From Geobacteraceae bacterium (GTDB lineage: Bacteria > Desulfobacterota > Desulfuromonadia > Geobacterales > Pseudopelobacteraceae): a DNA stretch of 45,607 nt. The notes below the pieces were generated by a model, which worked only from the letters and a program-made list of their open reading frames with translations, was not told the origin of the DNA and did not search any database. Shown here one piece after another: positions 17,515 through 26,275 of this stretch (positions are counted from its first letter, which is position 1; each line of letters starts with the position of its first letter). Where the stretch lies: the NCBI GenBank assembly GCA_025355965.1, contig JANXYR010000012.1, forward strand, positions 1-45,607, in the 5' to 3' direction. The translations under genes were made by a program, and so were the position numbers.

Positions 17515-18138
17515 ATGCGCATCAGCGAACAGGCGAAACAGGAAAACCGGGAACGTATCCTGGAAAAAGCGACCGAGATATTCACCGACAAGGGGTTTGA
17601 GGAAACCACCACCCGCGATATCGCCCTGGCATCCGGGTTGGCAGCCGGTACCCTGTTCAACTATTTCCCGAGCAAGGAGACCCTGGCAATGACAATGGTC
17701 ACCGAGGCCCTTGGACAGGGACGGGAGGATTTTCAGCGTCGCCGCAGCGGTAAAGAAAATCTGGTCGAGGAACTCTTTCTGTTTGTCGCCTCAGGCTTGC
17801 GGCGGCTGCGCCCATTGCGCCCGTTTCTCGGCCCGGTTCTGGAGCGATCTTTAAGCCCTTTTCCGCGAAAAAACGTTTGTCAGGAAGGGGAAGCCGCGCG
17901 CCAGGAACATCTGTATGCCGTACAGGGGATCATTACCAGCCACGGTTTTACCGAGGCCTCTGATTATGTGGCCATGACTATATACTGGTCACTCTATCTC
18001 GGCATCCTTGCCTTTTGGACCAACGACACCTCCCCCAACCAGGAAGAAACCCAGTCCCTGATCGACTATTCAATCCGCATGTTCGTTCAGATTATTTCCG
18101 GCACTGTGTCGGGCAAAGGAGAAGCGCATGCTGCTTGA
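17515..18138 (+). CDS. TetR-family transcriptional regulator
   Basis: 207 residues. The N-terminal helix-turn-helix (about 10-56: ERILEKATEIFTDKGFEETTTRDIA...GTLFNYFPSKETL) is standard for TetR. The C-terminal ligand domain is not assignable. GGAGGG lies five bases before the ATG. Two matching palindromes upstream suggest it represses its own operon, which continues with the ABC1-type kinase (11-nt overlap), the ABC exporter and envelope proteins. The ligand could be the exported compound. Confidence 0.9.
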   Translation: MRISEQAKQENRERILEKATEIFTDKGFEETTTRDIALASGLAAGTLFNYFPSKETLAMTMVTEALGQGREDFQRRRSGKENLVEELFLFVASGLRRLRPLRPFLGPVLERSLSPFPRKNVCQEGEAARQEHLYAVQGIITSHGFTEASDYVAMTIYWSLYLGILAFWTNDTSPNQEETQSLIDYSIRMFVQIISGTVSGKGEAHAA

Positions 18139-19572
18139 AGAAGTCAAAGAGACGGAGTCCGTTCAGATGAAAATGCTCCTGGATGCCTTGCCGAAGTGTA
18201 GCGCCACGGATCCTACCGGTTTGCGCTTGGCGCGATTTATCGCCAGTATATCCAATAAAAAAGTGCCGGTCAGTTCATTGTCCAGGATCTGGACTCTCGG
18301 TTCTCTTCAGGCCAAGGTAACCGCCGGTTATCTTGCGTATTGGCTGCGCAGCCGTTTCAGTGATGCGGAAGAAAAGCAGCGGCTCAAAAGCGAGGCTCAT
18401 CTGGCCGCTGCGCTGCAACTTTTCGGCACTATGGGTTATCTGCGCGGCGCTGTGATGAAGGTAGGCCAGATGCTGGCCAATCTCCCAGAGGTCGTGCCGG
18501 AGGAGTTTGCCGAGGTGCTTTCGGCACTGCATTTTGAGGCTCCTCCGATGCACTATTCCCTTGTTCGGGAGGTCTTTCTGGATGAGTTCGGGCGTGAGCC
18601 GGAAGAACTGTTCGCCTTTTTCGACCAAAAGGCCTTTGCCGCCGCCTCTCTGGGGCAGGTGCATCGCGCCCGTTTGCATAGCGGCGAGGAGGTGGCGGTA
18701 AAGATCAGTACCCAGGCATCGCCCGAACGATCAAGAGTGACCTGCGCACCCTTCGCCTCTTGCTCCAGCCGCTTTGTCTGACCATCGATTGGCAGGACAC
18801 TCTCGCTAAACTGGCCGACATCGAGCGCATGCTTTTCATGGAGACCGATTATACACAGGAGGCCATTTTCGGCAGGCTGGCCCGAAGTGCATTTACAGCA
18901 GCAGATCGGGTGGTTGTGCCGCAGATTTATGACGAATATTCCACCGGAAGGGTGCTGACCACCGAGTACCTGCATGGTTGCCATATAAACGACTTCCTGA
19001 CAACAGATCCAGGTCAGAGGGAGCGGGATCATTTTACCCACCTGCTGACGGTTGCTACCTATCGGCTCTATTATCGCCTGCACTGGCTCCCGGCAGACCC
19101 TCACCCCGGCAACTTCATCTTCATGGATGACGGACGGTTAGGGCTCATCGATTTCGGCTGTACCCTGGCCTTAAGCGACGAAGAGTGGGCCTTTTCAAAT
19201 GTGGCGATCCAGGCGGCGCTCGACCGGGATCTGCCGGTTCTGAATCGCGCCATTGCCAGAGCCTGCCGCTTCGATGACCCCGACGATATGGAGCCGGATC
19301 ATCTGGAAGTTATCCGGAGCGGCTTCTACTGGTTTATGGAGCCGTGGCAGCAGGAAGGGTTATTCGATTTCGGGGACAGGGATTTCTTCCTGCGCGGCAT
19401 TGACAACGTTATTGAAGCGACTCGCAAAGGCTACACCAGAAGCCTTCCCATGACCATCTGGTCCAACCGTTTCACGTTCGGGGGGAGGGCCTTCTGTTAC
19501 AAGCTGAAAGGGCGCTGCGAGTTCAGAAAGATCTTTTTGCGGGAGTCAGCTTGGCATCATAACTCCCCCTAG
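18128..19572 (+). pseudogene. Frameshifted ABC1/UbiB-family atypical kinase
   Basis: The locus would encode about 481 residues if one base were restored. The first frame has the KxGQ motif (MKVGQML), the Ala-rich loop AAASLGQVHRARL and VAVKI, then runs out of frame. The second frame resumes at once with ARTIKSDLRTL and carries METDYTQEA, TTEYLHG, ADPHPGNF and LIDFGC, the kinase catalytic and metal-binding motifs. Loss of one C after AAGATC at 18706 breaks the conserved VAVKIQYPGI segment. UbiB/ABC1 proteins are membrane-linked ATPases or kinases tied to quinone and lipid handling. Either a recent mutation or a sequencing error. The last codons and stop lie in a hairpin repeat. Confidence 0.82.
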
Positions 19573-19651
19573 CCCCCTCTTACCTAAGAGGGGGAACATA
19601 GAATGCCTTTTCTCCTCCCCTTAAGCTAATGGAAGGCCGGGAGGGGTTATG
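19558..19651. repeat. Hairpin repeat element (REP/MITE-like)
   Basis: A 94-bp element bounded by CATAAC...GTTATG. Inside, CCCCCTCTTA (19573-19582) and TAAGAGGGGG (19585-19594) form a perfect stem, and the ends pair imperfectly (CATAACTCCCCC with GGGAGGGGTTATG). It provides the last codons and stop of the UbiB-like gene. A weaker relative lies at 41001-41045. Confidence 0.6.
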
Positions 19652-19678
19652 ATTCGACCTTAAAGGAGACCAAATCCA

Positions 19679-20368
19679 ATGTTGAAACTCCATGACGTAA
19701 CCAAAACCTACGCAGGAAAATCTGAGGTAAAAGCTCTCGCAGAGATCAACCTGACCATCGGGGCGGGCGAGATGGTCGCGATCATGGGCCCTTCCGGCTC
19801 CGGCAAATCAACGCTGCTTAACCTGCTGGGAGGACTCGACGTGCCGACTTCAGGGCAGGTAGTAGTGGCAGGGACAGATCTGGCAGGGAAGAGTGAAAAG
19901 GGGCGCTCCCTGTTCCGTCGCTCCAAGGTTTCCTACATCTTCCAGGCCTACCATCTTATGCCGACGCTGAAGGTAAGCCAGAACGTCGCCTTGCCGCTGC
20001 ATCTGGCCGGAATGGCGACCGGGGAGATCGAAGAGAGGGTCGCAAGGGTGCTCAAGGAGGTCGGACTTGAGTCGCGGGGGAACCATCTCCCTGACGAACT
20101 CTCCGGCGGGGAACGCCAACGGGTCGCCATTGCCAGGGCCCTGGCGACCGATGCGCCGCTGCTCCTGGCCGACGAGCCTACCGGCAATCTGGATTCGGCC
20201 CGCGGGGAGGAGATCCTGCAACTGCTCAAGACGATCAACCGGGAGCGTGGCACCACCATCGTCATCGTTACCCACGACCGTAACGCCGCCTCTGCCTGCG
20301 CCCGCTTGATCAAACTGCGGGACGGCAAGGTAGAGGGGGACTCCGCCCTGTCCGGAGGTGCGGCATGA
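19679..20368 (+). CDS. ABC transporter ATPase, LolD/MacB type
   Basis: 229 residues. Walker A GPSGSGKS (37-44), Q-loop near Q89, signature LSGGERQR (141-148), Walker B LLLADEP (161-167) and the H-switch THD near 200 are all intact. The sequence fits the LolD/MacB/FtsE group, which works with FtsX-type permeases to power extraction or export at the inner membrane. AAGGAG lies upstream of the ATG. Its stop overlaps the permease start (ATGA). Confidence 0.92.
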   Translation: MLKLHDVTKTYAGKSEVKALAEINLTIGAGEMVAIMGPSGSGKSTLLNLLGGLDVPTSGQVVVAGTDLAGKSEKGRSLFRRSKVSYIFQAYHLMPTLKVSQNVALPLHLAGMATGEIEERVARVLKEVGLESRGNHLPDELSGGERQRVAIARALATDAPLLLADEPTGNLDSARGEEILQLLKTINRERGTTIVIVTHDRNAASACARLIKLRDGKVEGDSALSGGAA

Positions 20369-22917
20369 GGTTTCTGCTCCGTACTCTCTCTCTTTCCTAC
20401 GTCAGGCGCCACCTGGCTAAGACGATCCTTACCCTCCTTGGAGTAGTGGTCGGAGTGGCCACCTTCAGCTCTATCGAGAGCGCCAAGGGGACTCTGACCA
20501 AGGGAATACGATCCACGGTTGACCGGGTTGCCGGCAAGGCCCAGCTTCAGATCAGCATGGAGGGAGGGGTGCCGGAGGAGGTGCAGGAACAGGTACGGGC
20601 GCTCCCCGGAATCCGTGCCACTTCGCCGGTCATTGAGCAGATCGTCACCCCTGAAAAGGGTGAACTCGGCAGTCTTATGGTGATCGGCATCGATCTGCTG
20701 GGGGACCGGGAGATGCGGGATTACGGCTTCGAGGGGGATGACGCCGATCTGGACGATCCGCTCCTCTTTCTCGCTCAGCCCGACTCGGCCATCTTTACCC
20801 GTCAGTTTGCCGGTAAGGCCGGTCTGAAGATCGGCGACAGCATCGCGCTCAAGGTTCCCAAAGGAGTGAAGCGAGTCACGGCGCGGGGGCTCCTCACTCC
20901 CAAAGGGTTTGCCGAGGCGTTCGGCGGCAACCTGATGGTGGTGGATGTGTATGCCGCTCAGGATCTCTTCGGCCGGGGGCGACGCTTCGACCGGATTGAT
21001 GTGCGCCTTGAGGATGGGACCAGCGTAGCCCAGGAAACCGCTACCCTGGTGAAGGCGCTCGGTCCGGCCTACCGGGTGGAAACTCCGGGGAAGCGAGGCG
21101 AGCAGATTGAGAAGATAGTTGCCAATTTTGTTGCAGGTTTCAACGTCTCCAGCGGGTTTGCCCTTGCAATCGGCATCTTCCTGATCTTCAACGCCTTCAA
21201 TGTGGCGGTTAACCGGCGCAGGCGCGACATCGGCACCCTGCGGGCTCTTGGGGCAACCCCCCGTCAGGTACAGCTACTCTTTCTTACCGAAGCGCTGGTC
21301 ATCGGTATTGTAGGCGGTCTCTTGGGCACACTGGCCGGTACCACCTTTTCCCAGGCTTTCCTCAAGATGATGGGACAGACGTCCGAAACATTGTACGGCG
21401 TCACCAGTTCGGGGACAGTGCGGCTTCCGCCTTTAGTCGTTCTGCAATCTATGCTCCTTGGCATTGTTGCCTCGCTGGTCGGCGCATGGGGACCGGCGCT
21501 GACCGCTTCCCGCATTCCACCCACCGAGGCGTTTGCCAAGGGCGCCTTTCAGGCTCGACCACCCGGCAGGTCTCTTGTGCGGGTCGCTGCCGGAGTTGTC
21601 GCACTGGGAAGCACCATTCTTATGGCGCTTCGACCGCCGTTCGGCGGCAATCCCTTCATTTTCACCGAGCTACTGTTGGGGGGCGCCGGGATCGTACTCT
21701 TGGTGGGGCCGCTCTCACGGCTGCTGCTCCTCTGTCTTGTCCCCCTGGCGACCCGCTTTGCCCCGGTGGCGGGGCGGCTCTCCGGCGATGCTCTCCTCGG
21801 CAATGCCCGCAGAACTTCCGGCACTATCATGGCTATGGCCCTTTCTCTCACCTTTGTTCTCGGTCTGGGGGGGTACATGGGATCGACCAAAAAGGCTCTT
21901 GATCACTGGATGGTAGATGCCCTGACCTGCGACCTTTTTGTGCGGGCATCGGCTAATTTCAACCGCCCCGATTTCCTCTTTCCCGGCGGGCTGCACGATG
22001 AACTGCTCAAGGTGCCGGGAGTACGGGCCGTGGAAAGTTTTCGCGCGACCCGCCCGCTTTACCAGGGGCATCAGATCCAGGTCACCTCCATTGAGATCGC
22101 CCCGCTGCTGGAACGGATGAAATACGACTTTACCCAGGGGAATGTCGAAACGATGCGCCGTGGGCTGACTCAGGAAGGAAAATGCGTAGTGTCAGACAAT
22201 TTTTCACGGCGCTATAAACTGGGGGTTGGGCAGCAGGTGGAGCTGGCTGCCCCCGGCGGAAAAGTGCGCTTCACTATTGCAGCCGTGGTGCGTGACTATG
22301 GTTCCGACCAGGGGACTGTCCTAATGGATCGCACCCAGTTCCTCCGGTACTGGCAGGATGACCGTGTCGATATCTACGACGTCTCGGTGCTCCCCGGCGC
22401 CAATGTAGCCCAGGTGCGCGACCTGATCCGCGCCAGGCTGGCAGGCCGTTATCCGGCGCTGGTTTCCACTCGCCAGGAGTTCATTGCCGAGATTACCAAG
22501 GCGATCGATGCCTTTTACGCCCTGACTCGGGTCACGCTCTTTCTGGCGCTGCTGGTCGCCTTCCTGGGCATTGTCACCGCGCTCCTCATCTCGGTAGCGG
22601 AGCGGACCAGGGAGATCGGCATACTTAAGGCTCTGGGCGCCCTCCCGGCCCAACTTGCCCGGGGTATCGTGCTGGAGGCGCTGCTTCTAGCGCTGGTGGG
22701 GCTGATCCTGGCGCTTCCAGCCGGCAACCTCTTTGCCTCTTTCATGGAGGGGCCACTCGCCGAGCTGTTTACCGGCTGGATCATGCCGCATCACTATCCA
22801 TGGGAGATTCTGCTGCAGCTTCTCGTTGCCATGCCACTGATTTCGGCCTTTGCCGCATGGATTCCGGCCCGTCAGGCGGGGCGGATGAAGATTGTTGAGG
22901 CGATTGAGTATGAATGA
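20365..22917 (+). CDS. FtsX/MacB-type ABC permease, duplicated
   Basis: 850 residues. An N-terminal membrane helix (about 15-40) and a periplasmic domain (about 45-255) are followed by one FtsX-type bundle (about 255-400), further helices (about 405-455), a second helix and periplasmic domain (about 490-710), and a second FtsX bundle (about 715-845). The tandem layout resembles YbbP-like permeases rather than single-copy MacB or LolC/E. It should form a mechanotransmitting exporter with the ATPase just upstream. Downstream periplasmic and outer-membrane partners suggest cargo is handed across the envelope. Confidence 0.88.
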   Translation: MRFLLRTLSLSYVRRHLAKTILTLLGVVVGVATFSSIESAKGTLTKGIRSTVDRVAGKAQLQISMEGGVPEEVQEQVRALPGIRATSPVIEQIVTPEKGELGSLMVIGIDLLGDREMRDYGFEGDDADLDDPLLFLAQPDSAIFTRQFAGKAGLKIGDSIALKVPKGVKRVTARGLLTPKGFAEAFGGNLMVVDVYAAQDLFGRGRRFDRIDVRLEDGTSVAQETATLVKALGPAYRVETPGKRGEQIEKIVANFVAGFNVSSGFALAIGIFLIFNAFNVAVNRRRRDIGTLRALGATPRQVQLLFLTEALVIGIVGGLLGTLAGTTFSQAFLKMMGQTSETLYGVTSSGTVRLPPLVVLQSMLLGIVASLVGAWGPALTASRIPPTEAFAKGAFQARPPGRSLVRVAAGVVALGSTILMALRPPFGGNPFIFTELLLGGAGIVLLVGPLSRLLLLCLVPLATRFAPVAGRLSGDALLGNARRTSGTIMAMALSLTFVLGLGGYMGSTKKALDHWMVDALTCDLFVRASANFNRPDFLFPGGLHDELLKVPGVRAVESFRATRPLYQGHQIQVTSIEIAPLLERMKYDFTQGNVETMRRGLTQEGKCVVSDNFSRRYKLGVGQQVELAAPGGKVRFTIAAVVRDYGSDQGTVLMDRTQFLRYWQDDRVDIYDVSVLPGANVAQVRDLIRARLAGRYPALVSTRQEFIAEITKAIDAFYALTRVTLFLALLVAFLGIVTALLISVAERTREIGILKALGALPAQLARGIVLEALLLALVGLILALPAGNLFASFMEGPLAELFTGWIMPHHYPWEILLQLLVAMPLISAFAAWIPARQAGRMKIVEAIEYE

Positions 22918-22941
22918 GGTTGATACAATTGACTAAATTTA

Positions 22942-23049
22942 TCCCCTCTCCCTGAGGGAGAGGGCTAGGGTGAGGGGAAGCAGTGCTTGACACTCTACTA
23001 CTCCACCCCTCATCCGGCCTTCGGCCACCTTCTCCCATAGGGAGAAGGG
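22942..23049. repeat. Two-hairpin REP-like intergenic repeat
   Basis: CCCTCTCCC (22944-22952) pairs with GGGAGAGGG (22956-22964), and CCTTCTCCC (23028-23036) pairs with GGGAGAAGG (23040-23048). A GGCC/GGCC mini-hairpin lies between. Paired elements of this type are common between genes in many bacteria. It fills the spacer between the permease and the LolA-like gene and may set mRNA stability. Confidence 0.65.
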
Positions 23050-23085
23050 ATATCTGAGATCGTATTCTTGCTATGGGAGAATGAT

Positions 23086-23895
23086 ATGTTCATAAACAAA
23101 TTGATACGAAATGCCCTTCTTGGGCTGACAGTTGTTCTTATGTCCGCCCTCTCCGACGGCGATGTCTTTGCCGGTGCGGACGCCCGCGCACTCCTCAAGG
23201 AATCGGAGAGCCGCCACCGTACTAAAACCCAGCAGTACGCCGGGGAACTGACCGTGGTAAACAAGGATGGCAAGATTCGTAAGAAGGGGTGGAAAAGCTT
23301 TCGGGAAGGGTACTCCGGGGACGCGAAGAACCTGATCCGTTTTACCGATCCGCCTGAAGTGAAAGGGGTGGGATTCCTCTCGTTATCGCGTCCGGGGGGG
23401 CAGAACCCGGATCAGTGGCTCTATCTCCCATCCATGAAACGGGAGCGGAGGATCGCCACCCAGGACCGGGACAGCTCCTTTGTCGGCACCGACTTCAATT
23501 ATGAGGATATGGAAGAGTTCGATCATGAGAAATACAAAGTAGCGCTGCAGGGGGAGCAGACCGTAGAGAGTCAACCATGTTACATCATTGAAGCCATTCC
23601 CTTTGAGAAAAGTGGAAAATCAGTCTATGAGAAAAAAATACTCTTTCTGCGTAAAGACAATCTCTACCTGCTCCGGGAAGATCTGTACCGCAAAGGGGAT
23701 AAGGAGCCGAGCAAAAGAATGATCCTCTCCGATCTTCAGCAGATCGACGGTCATTGGGTGGCGCGGAGGATGGAGATGAAAGAGTTAAAGAAGGGGAGCA
23801 CGACGACGGTGCTTCTGAAAGAGATTGTTTTTGACCGGCCCCAGGCCGCCGGCCGTTTCACGTTGCAGAACTTGAACCGGGAGGGAGGCGATTGA
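23086..23895 (+). CDS. LolA-like outer-membrane lipoprotein-sorting family protein
   Basis: 269 residues from the ATG at 23086 (GGGAGA five bases upstream; a TTG six codons earlier is less likely). A signal peptide ends at about residue 29. The mature part matches the family annotated as outer membrane lipoprotein-sorting protein, with a LolA-like half-barrel: RFTDPPEVKGVGFLS, DQWLYLPSMKRERRI, DSSFVGTDFNYEDME. The family is thought to carry lipids or lipid-modified cargo through the periplasm. Lying between an FtsX-type exporter and an outer-membrane barrel, it probably shuttles the exported cargo. Confidence 0.85.
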   Translation: MFINKLIRNALLGLTVVLMSALSDGDVFAGADARALLKESESRHRTKTQQYAGELTVVNKDGKIRKKGWKSFREGYSGDAKNLIRFTDPPEVKGVGFLSLSRPGGQNPDQWLYLPSMKRERRIATQDRDSSFVGTDFNYEDMEEFDHEKYKVALQGEQTVESQPCYIIEAIPFEKSGKSVYEKKILFLRKDNLYLLREDLYRKGDKEPSKRMILSDLQQIDGHWVARRMEMKELKKGSTTTVLLKEIVFDRPQAAGRFTLQNLNREGGD

Positions 23896-25250
23896 CCTTC
23901 CGATTCCAAATCAGAGCGCTATCTTCGTTGGCTCGTCTTCGGCATCTCAGCGTACTGATAGTACGCCTTCGCCGCCTCAATCCTCGCCGCCTCGATTTCA
24001 TCTTTGATTTGAAATCGGAATTACTACACTTGTTTTTGCTGATCCTGCTCCTCCCGCGGCCGGCCCTGGCCCAGGAGTTTTCAGGGTACGCCGAGGCAAA
24101 GGGGTTTGCGTACGCCGAAAGGTGGGACAGCCGCGACAGTTGGGGGCTCGGGTGGGGCACTCTCTTCGCCAAGTTGGAAGGAAAAACGGGTGACGCTCAA
24201 CTTACGGGCTCACTGCGCGGAGAATGGATCACATCGGACGAAAAGGGCGCGCTTGCCTTTGACCCAGCCGACAGGAAAATCAGGCGCTCCCCGCTTTCAG
24301 TGCAAGACTTCTGGATGCGCCTCCCTCTCGGCCCTTCCCATGACCTCCAGTTGGGGCGCTTCCAGCTCGGCTGGGGGAAGACCGATGGCTACTCCCCCGC
24401 TGACTCATTTCTACCCCGTGATCTTACCGACCCTTTTTCAGACGAGAAGATACCGCTCTGGGCACTTCGCCTGAGCGGTTCTAATGGCGCGCTCCGCTAC
24501 GAAGCTGTCGCCACCGCTTTGACGACTCCCTGGCGTCTGCCCCTGCTCGGTTCCCGGAACGCTCCGCTGACAGCGGAAGCGGTTCCCGCAGGGACGCTCT
24601 TCAAGGAGGTTGAATCGTCACCTCCCGACGTAGGCTTTTCCGCTCTGCGCCTCCTCGCCACCTTTGGGGAGTGGGATCTGGGGGTGTGGGGGAGAGCCGG
24701 GGTGCGCCCCGCGCCACTGTTGAATTTCCGTTTCGATCAGGCAACACCAGCCCCTTCGGGCACCGTTATCCCGGTTGAGCGGCGTTATGCCAGGGAGGAG
24801 GCGGTCGGGGTCGAACTGTCCCGCATTACCGGTTCCTGGGTTCTGCGCGGCGAAGCTGCCGCTCTCTTTTCCCGAGATCACGATCTTGGCAATGCCGTCA
24901 TCGGCGCCTTGAGCGCGGAGAAAGGGTTTGGCGACGGCACCCTGCTCATCACTCTGGCCGGAAACGCGATTGCGCCACCAGTGGACGCTACACTCCTGTT
25001 CGACCGGGCGATACTGCCGGCCCTGATCACCGCCTGGAACCGTACCGAGGAATGGGGGGACTGGAAGCTGGTCTGGACCGCCGGGCTCAAGCGGGGCGAC
25101 GGCCTCCTAAAGGCGGAGGCGAGCTATAATATGACCGACCTTTGGAAAGTGACACTTGGGGGAGAACTCCCATATGGCTCGACTGAAGGTCCGTTCGGAG
25201 CCCTCGATTCTGCCCGGCGGGTACACATTGCGCTGCGACGAAGCTGGTAA
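23892..25250 (+). CDS. Outer-membrane beta-barrel protein of the export cluster
   Basis: The full frame has 452 residues from a TTG overlapping the previous stop (TTGA) with GGGAGG close by. Residues 3-43 are encoded by a 123-bp repeat. A TTG at 24009 gives a cleaner start: MKSELL then a hydrophobic core and ALA-QEF cleavage site. The mature chain (about 390 residues) is rich in alternating strands, e.g. HDLQLGRFQLGWGKTDG, and ends RRVHIALRRSW with a terminal aromatic, as outer-membrane barrels do. The family was not recognised with certainty; it recalls DUF1302-type barrels paired with LolA-like proteins. It is the likely outer-membrane end of the ABC export route. Confidence 0.7.
   Translation: MTFRFQIRALSSLARLRHLSVLIVRLRRLNPRRLDFIFDLKSELLHLFLLILLLPRPALAQEFSGYAEAKGFAYAERWDSRDSWGLGWGTLFAKLEGKTGDAQLTGSLRGEWITSDEKGALAFDPADRKIRRSPLSVQDFWMRLPLGPSHDLQLGRFQLGWGKTDGYSPADSFLPRDLTDPFSDEKIPLWALRLSGSNGALRYEAVATALTTPWRLPLLGSRNAPLTAEAVPAGTLFKEVESSPPDVGFSALRLLATFGEWDLGVWGRAGVRPAPLLNFRFDQATPAPSGTVIPVERRYAREEAVGVELSRITGSWVLRGEAAALFSRDHDLGNAVIGALSAEKGFGDGTLLITLAGNAIAPPVDATLLFDRAILPALITAWNRTEEWGDWKLVWTAGLKRGDGLLKAEASYNMTDLWKVTLGGELPYGSTEGPFGALDSARRVHIALRRSW
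23898..24020. repeat. 123-bp MITE-like repeat inside the barrel gene 5' end
   Basis: Ends TTCCGATTCCAAATCA (23898-23913) and TGATTTGAAATCGGAA (24005-24020) are inverted repeats matching at 15 of 16 bases. A central perfect hairpin GCGTACT-GAT-AGTACGC lies at 23950-23966. The length is a multiple of three with no stop in the barrel frame, so the element reads through as 41 Arg/Leu-rich codons. Confidence 0.65.
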
Positions 25251-25378
25251 GAGTCTCTTCCAAAAGCGCTGTTTTTTTTACTGCGACATTAATAATTTCT
25301 TTTAAAATAATTGAAATAACGCTATACACCATAGCAGGTAGTTGAATTTAACCGTTTGTTACTTTGAAAGGATCAATC

Positions 25379-26275
25379 ATGAAAAAGATTTCTCTACTCC
25401 TGCCCGTTTTGCTGCTGTTCCTGGCCACCCCGGCCCTGGCCAACCTCACCAAGGTCGCTGACAATGTCTACTCCTATGTGGGTGAAAAAGACGCCTCCCC
25501 CGCCCACAGTTTTGCCGCCAATGCCGGGATCGTGGTCGGTCGGGACGGCATCCTGGTGGTCGATACCCTCATCTCGGCCAAAGAGGCGCAGCGCTTCCTT
25601 GCCGACATCCGCAAAATATCGGACAAGCCGATCAAGTATGTTGTCAACACCCACACCCACCTGGACCACGCCTTCGGTAACGGCGTCTTCGCCAAGCAGG
25701 GGGCTATCGTTATCTCCCATGATGCGGACCGGAGGCTTCTGGAAAAGATCGGCGACACGATCCTGAAGAACATCGGCAACTACGGCCTGAAACCGGAGGA
25801 TATGGTCGGGACCGAGATTGTCTATCCTTCACTTACCTTTAGCGACCGGATGACCATCGACCTGGGGGGCGAGATCGTGGAACTGATCCGCGTTGCTCCA
25901 TCCCACACCGAAGGCAGCGTGGTAGTTCACCTTCCGGCCAGGAAGCTCCTCTTTAGCGGCGACATCCTCTTCACTGACTTCCACCCCTATCTGGCCGACG
26001 GCGACATCTCCGGTTGGACCAGGACCCTCGACGCCCTCCTGACCATGGACGTTGAGCGGATCATCCCGGGCCACGGCCCGCTCTCCAGCAAAAAAGATCT
26101 ACAGGAGATGAAGGAGTACCTGATCCTGTTCGATGCCAAGGCACGTGAACTGGCGGCCGTTTCGCAGGATGTCGATACAATGGCGGCAGAAATGAAAAAG
26201 ATCCTGCCGAAGCGTTCTCTGGCCGACTGGATGATCGGCTTTAACCTGAAGAGCCGCTACCTTCATAAACCGTGA
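25379..26275 (+). CDS. Secreted metallo-beta-lactamase-fold hydrolase
   Basis: 298 residues from the ATG at 25379 (AGGA upstream; a TTG five codons earlier is rejected). A signal peptide ends ALA at residue 21, so the enzyme is periplasmic. Metal ligands are H92, H94, D96, H97 (HTHLDH), H176, D195 and H232, a complete two-zinc set. It resembles periplasmic MBL-fold hydrolases near quinoprotein and sulfur-oxidation genes rather than true beta-lactamases. Substrate unknown. Its stop overlaps the next gene's GTG start. Confidence 0.85.
   Translation: MKKISLLLPVLLLFLATPALANLTKVADNVYSYVGEKDASPAHSFAANAGIVVGRDGILVVDTLISAKEAQRFLADIRKISDKPIKYVVNTHTHLDHAFGNGVFAKQGAIVISHDADRRLLEKIGDTILKNIGNYGLKPEDMVGTEIVYPSLTFSDRMTIDLGGEIVELIRVAPSHTEGSVVVHLPARKLLFSGDILFTDFHPYLADGDISGWTRTLDALLTMDVERIIPGHGPLSSKKDLQEMKEYLILFDAKARELAAVSQDVDTMAAEMKKILPKRSLADWMIGFNLKSRYLHKP

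Noticed and set aside
18700-18781. Programmed frameshift in the UbiB-like gene
   Set aside because: No slippery heptamer or downstream pseudoknot is evident, and the family is not known to use frameshifting; a deletion or read error is simpler.
22942-23049. CRISPR-like repeats
   Set aside because: The two hairpins differ in sequence, and there are no regularly spaced direct repeats or cas genes.
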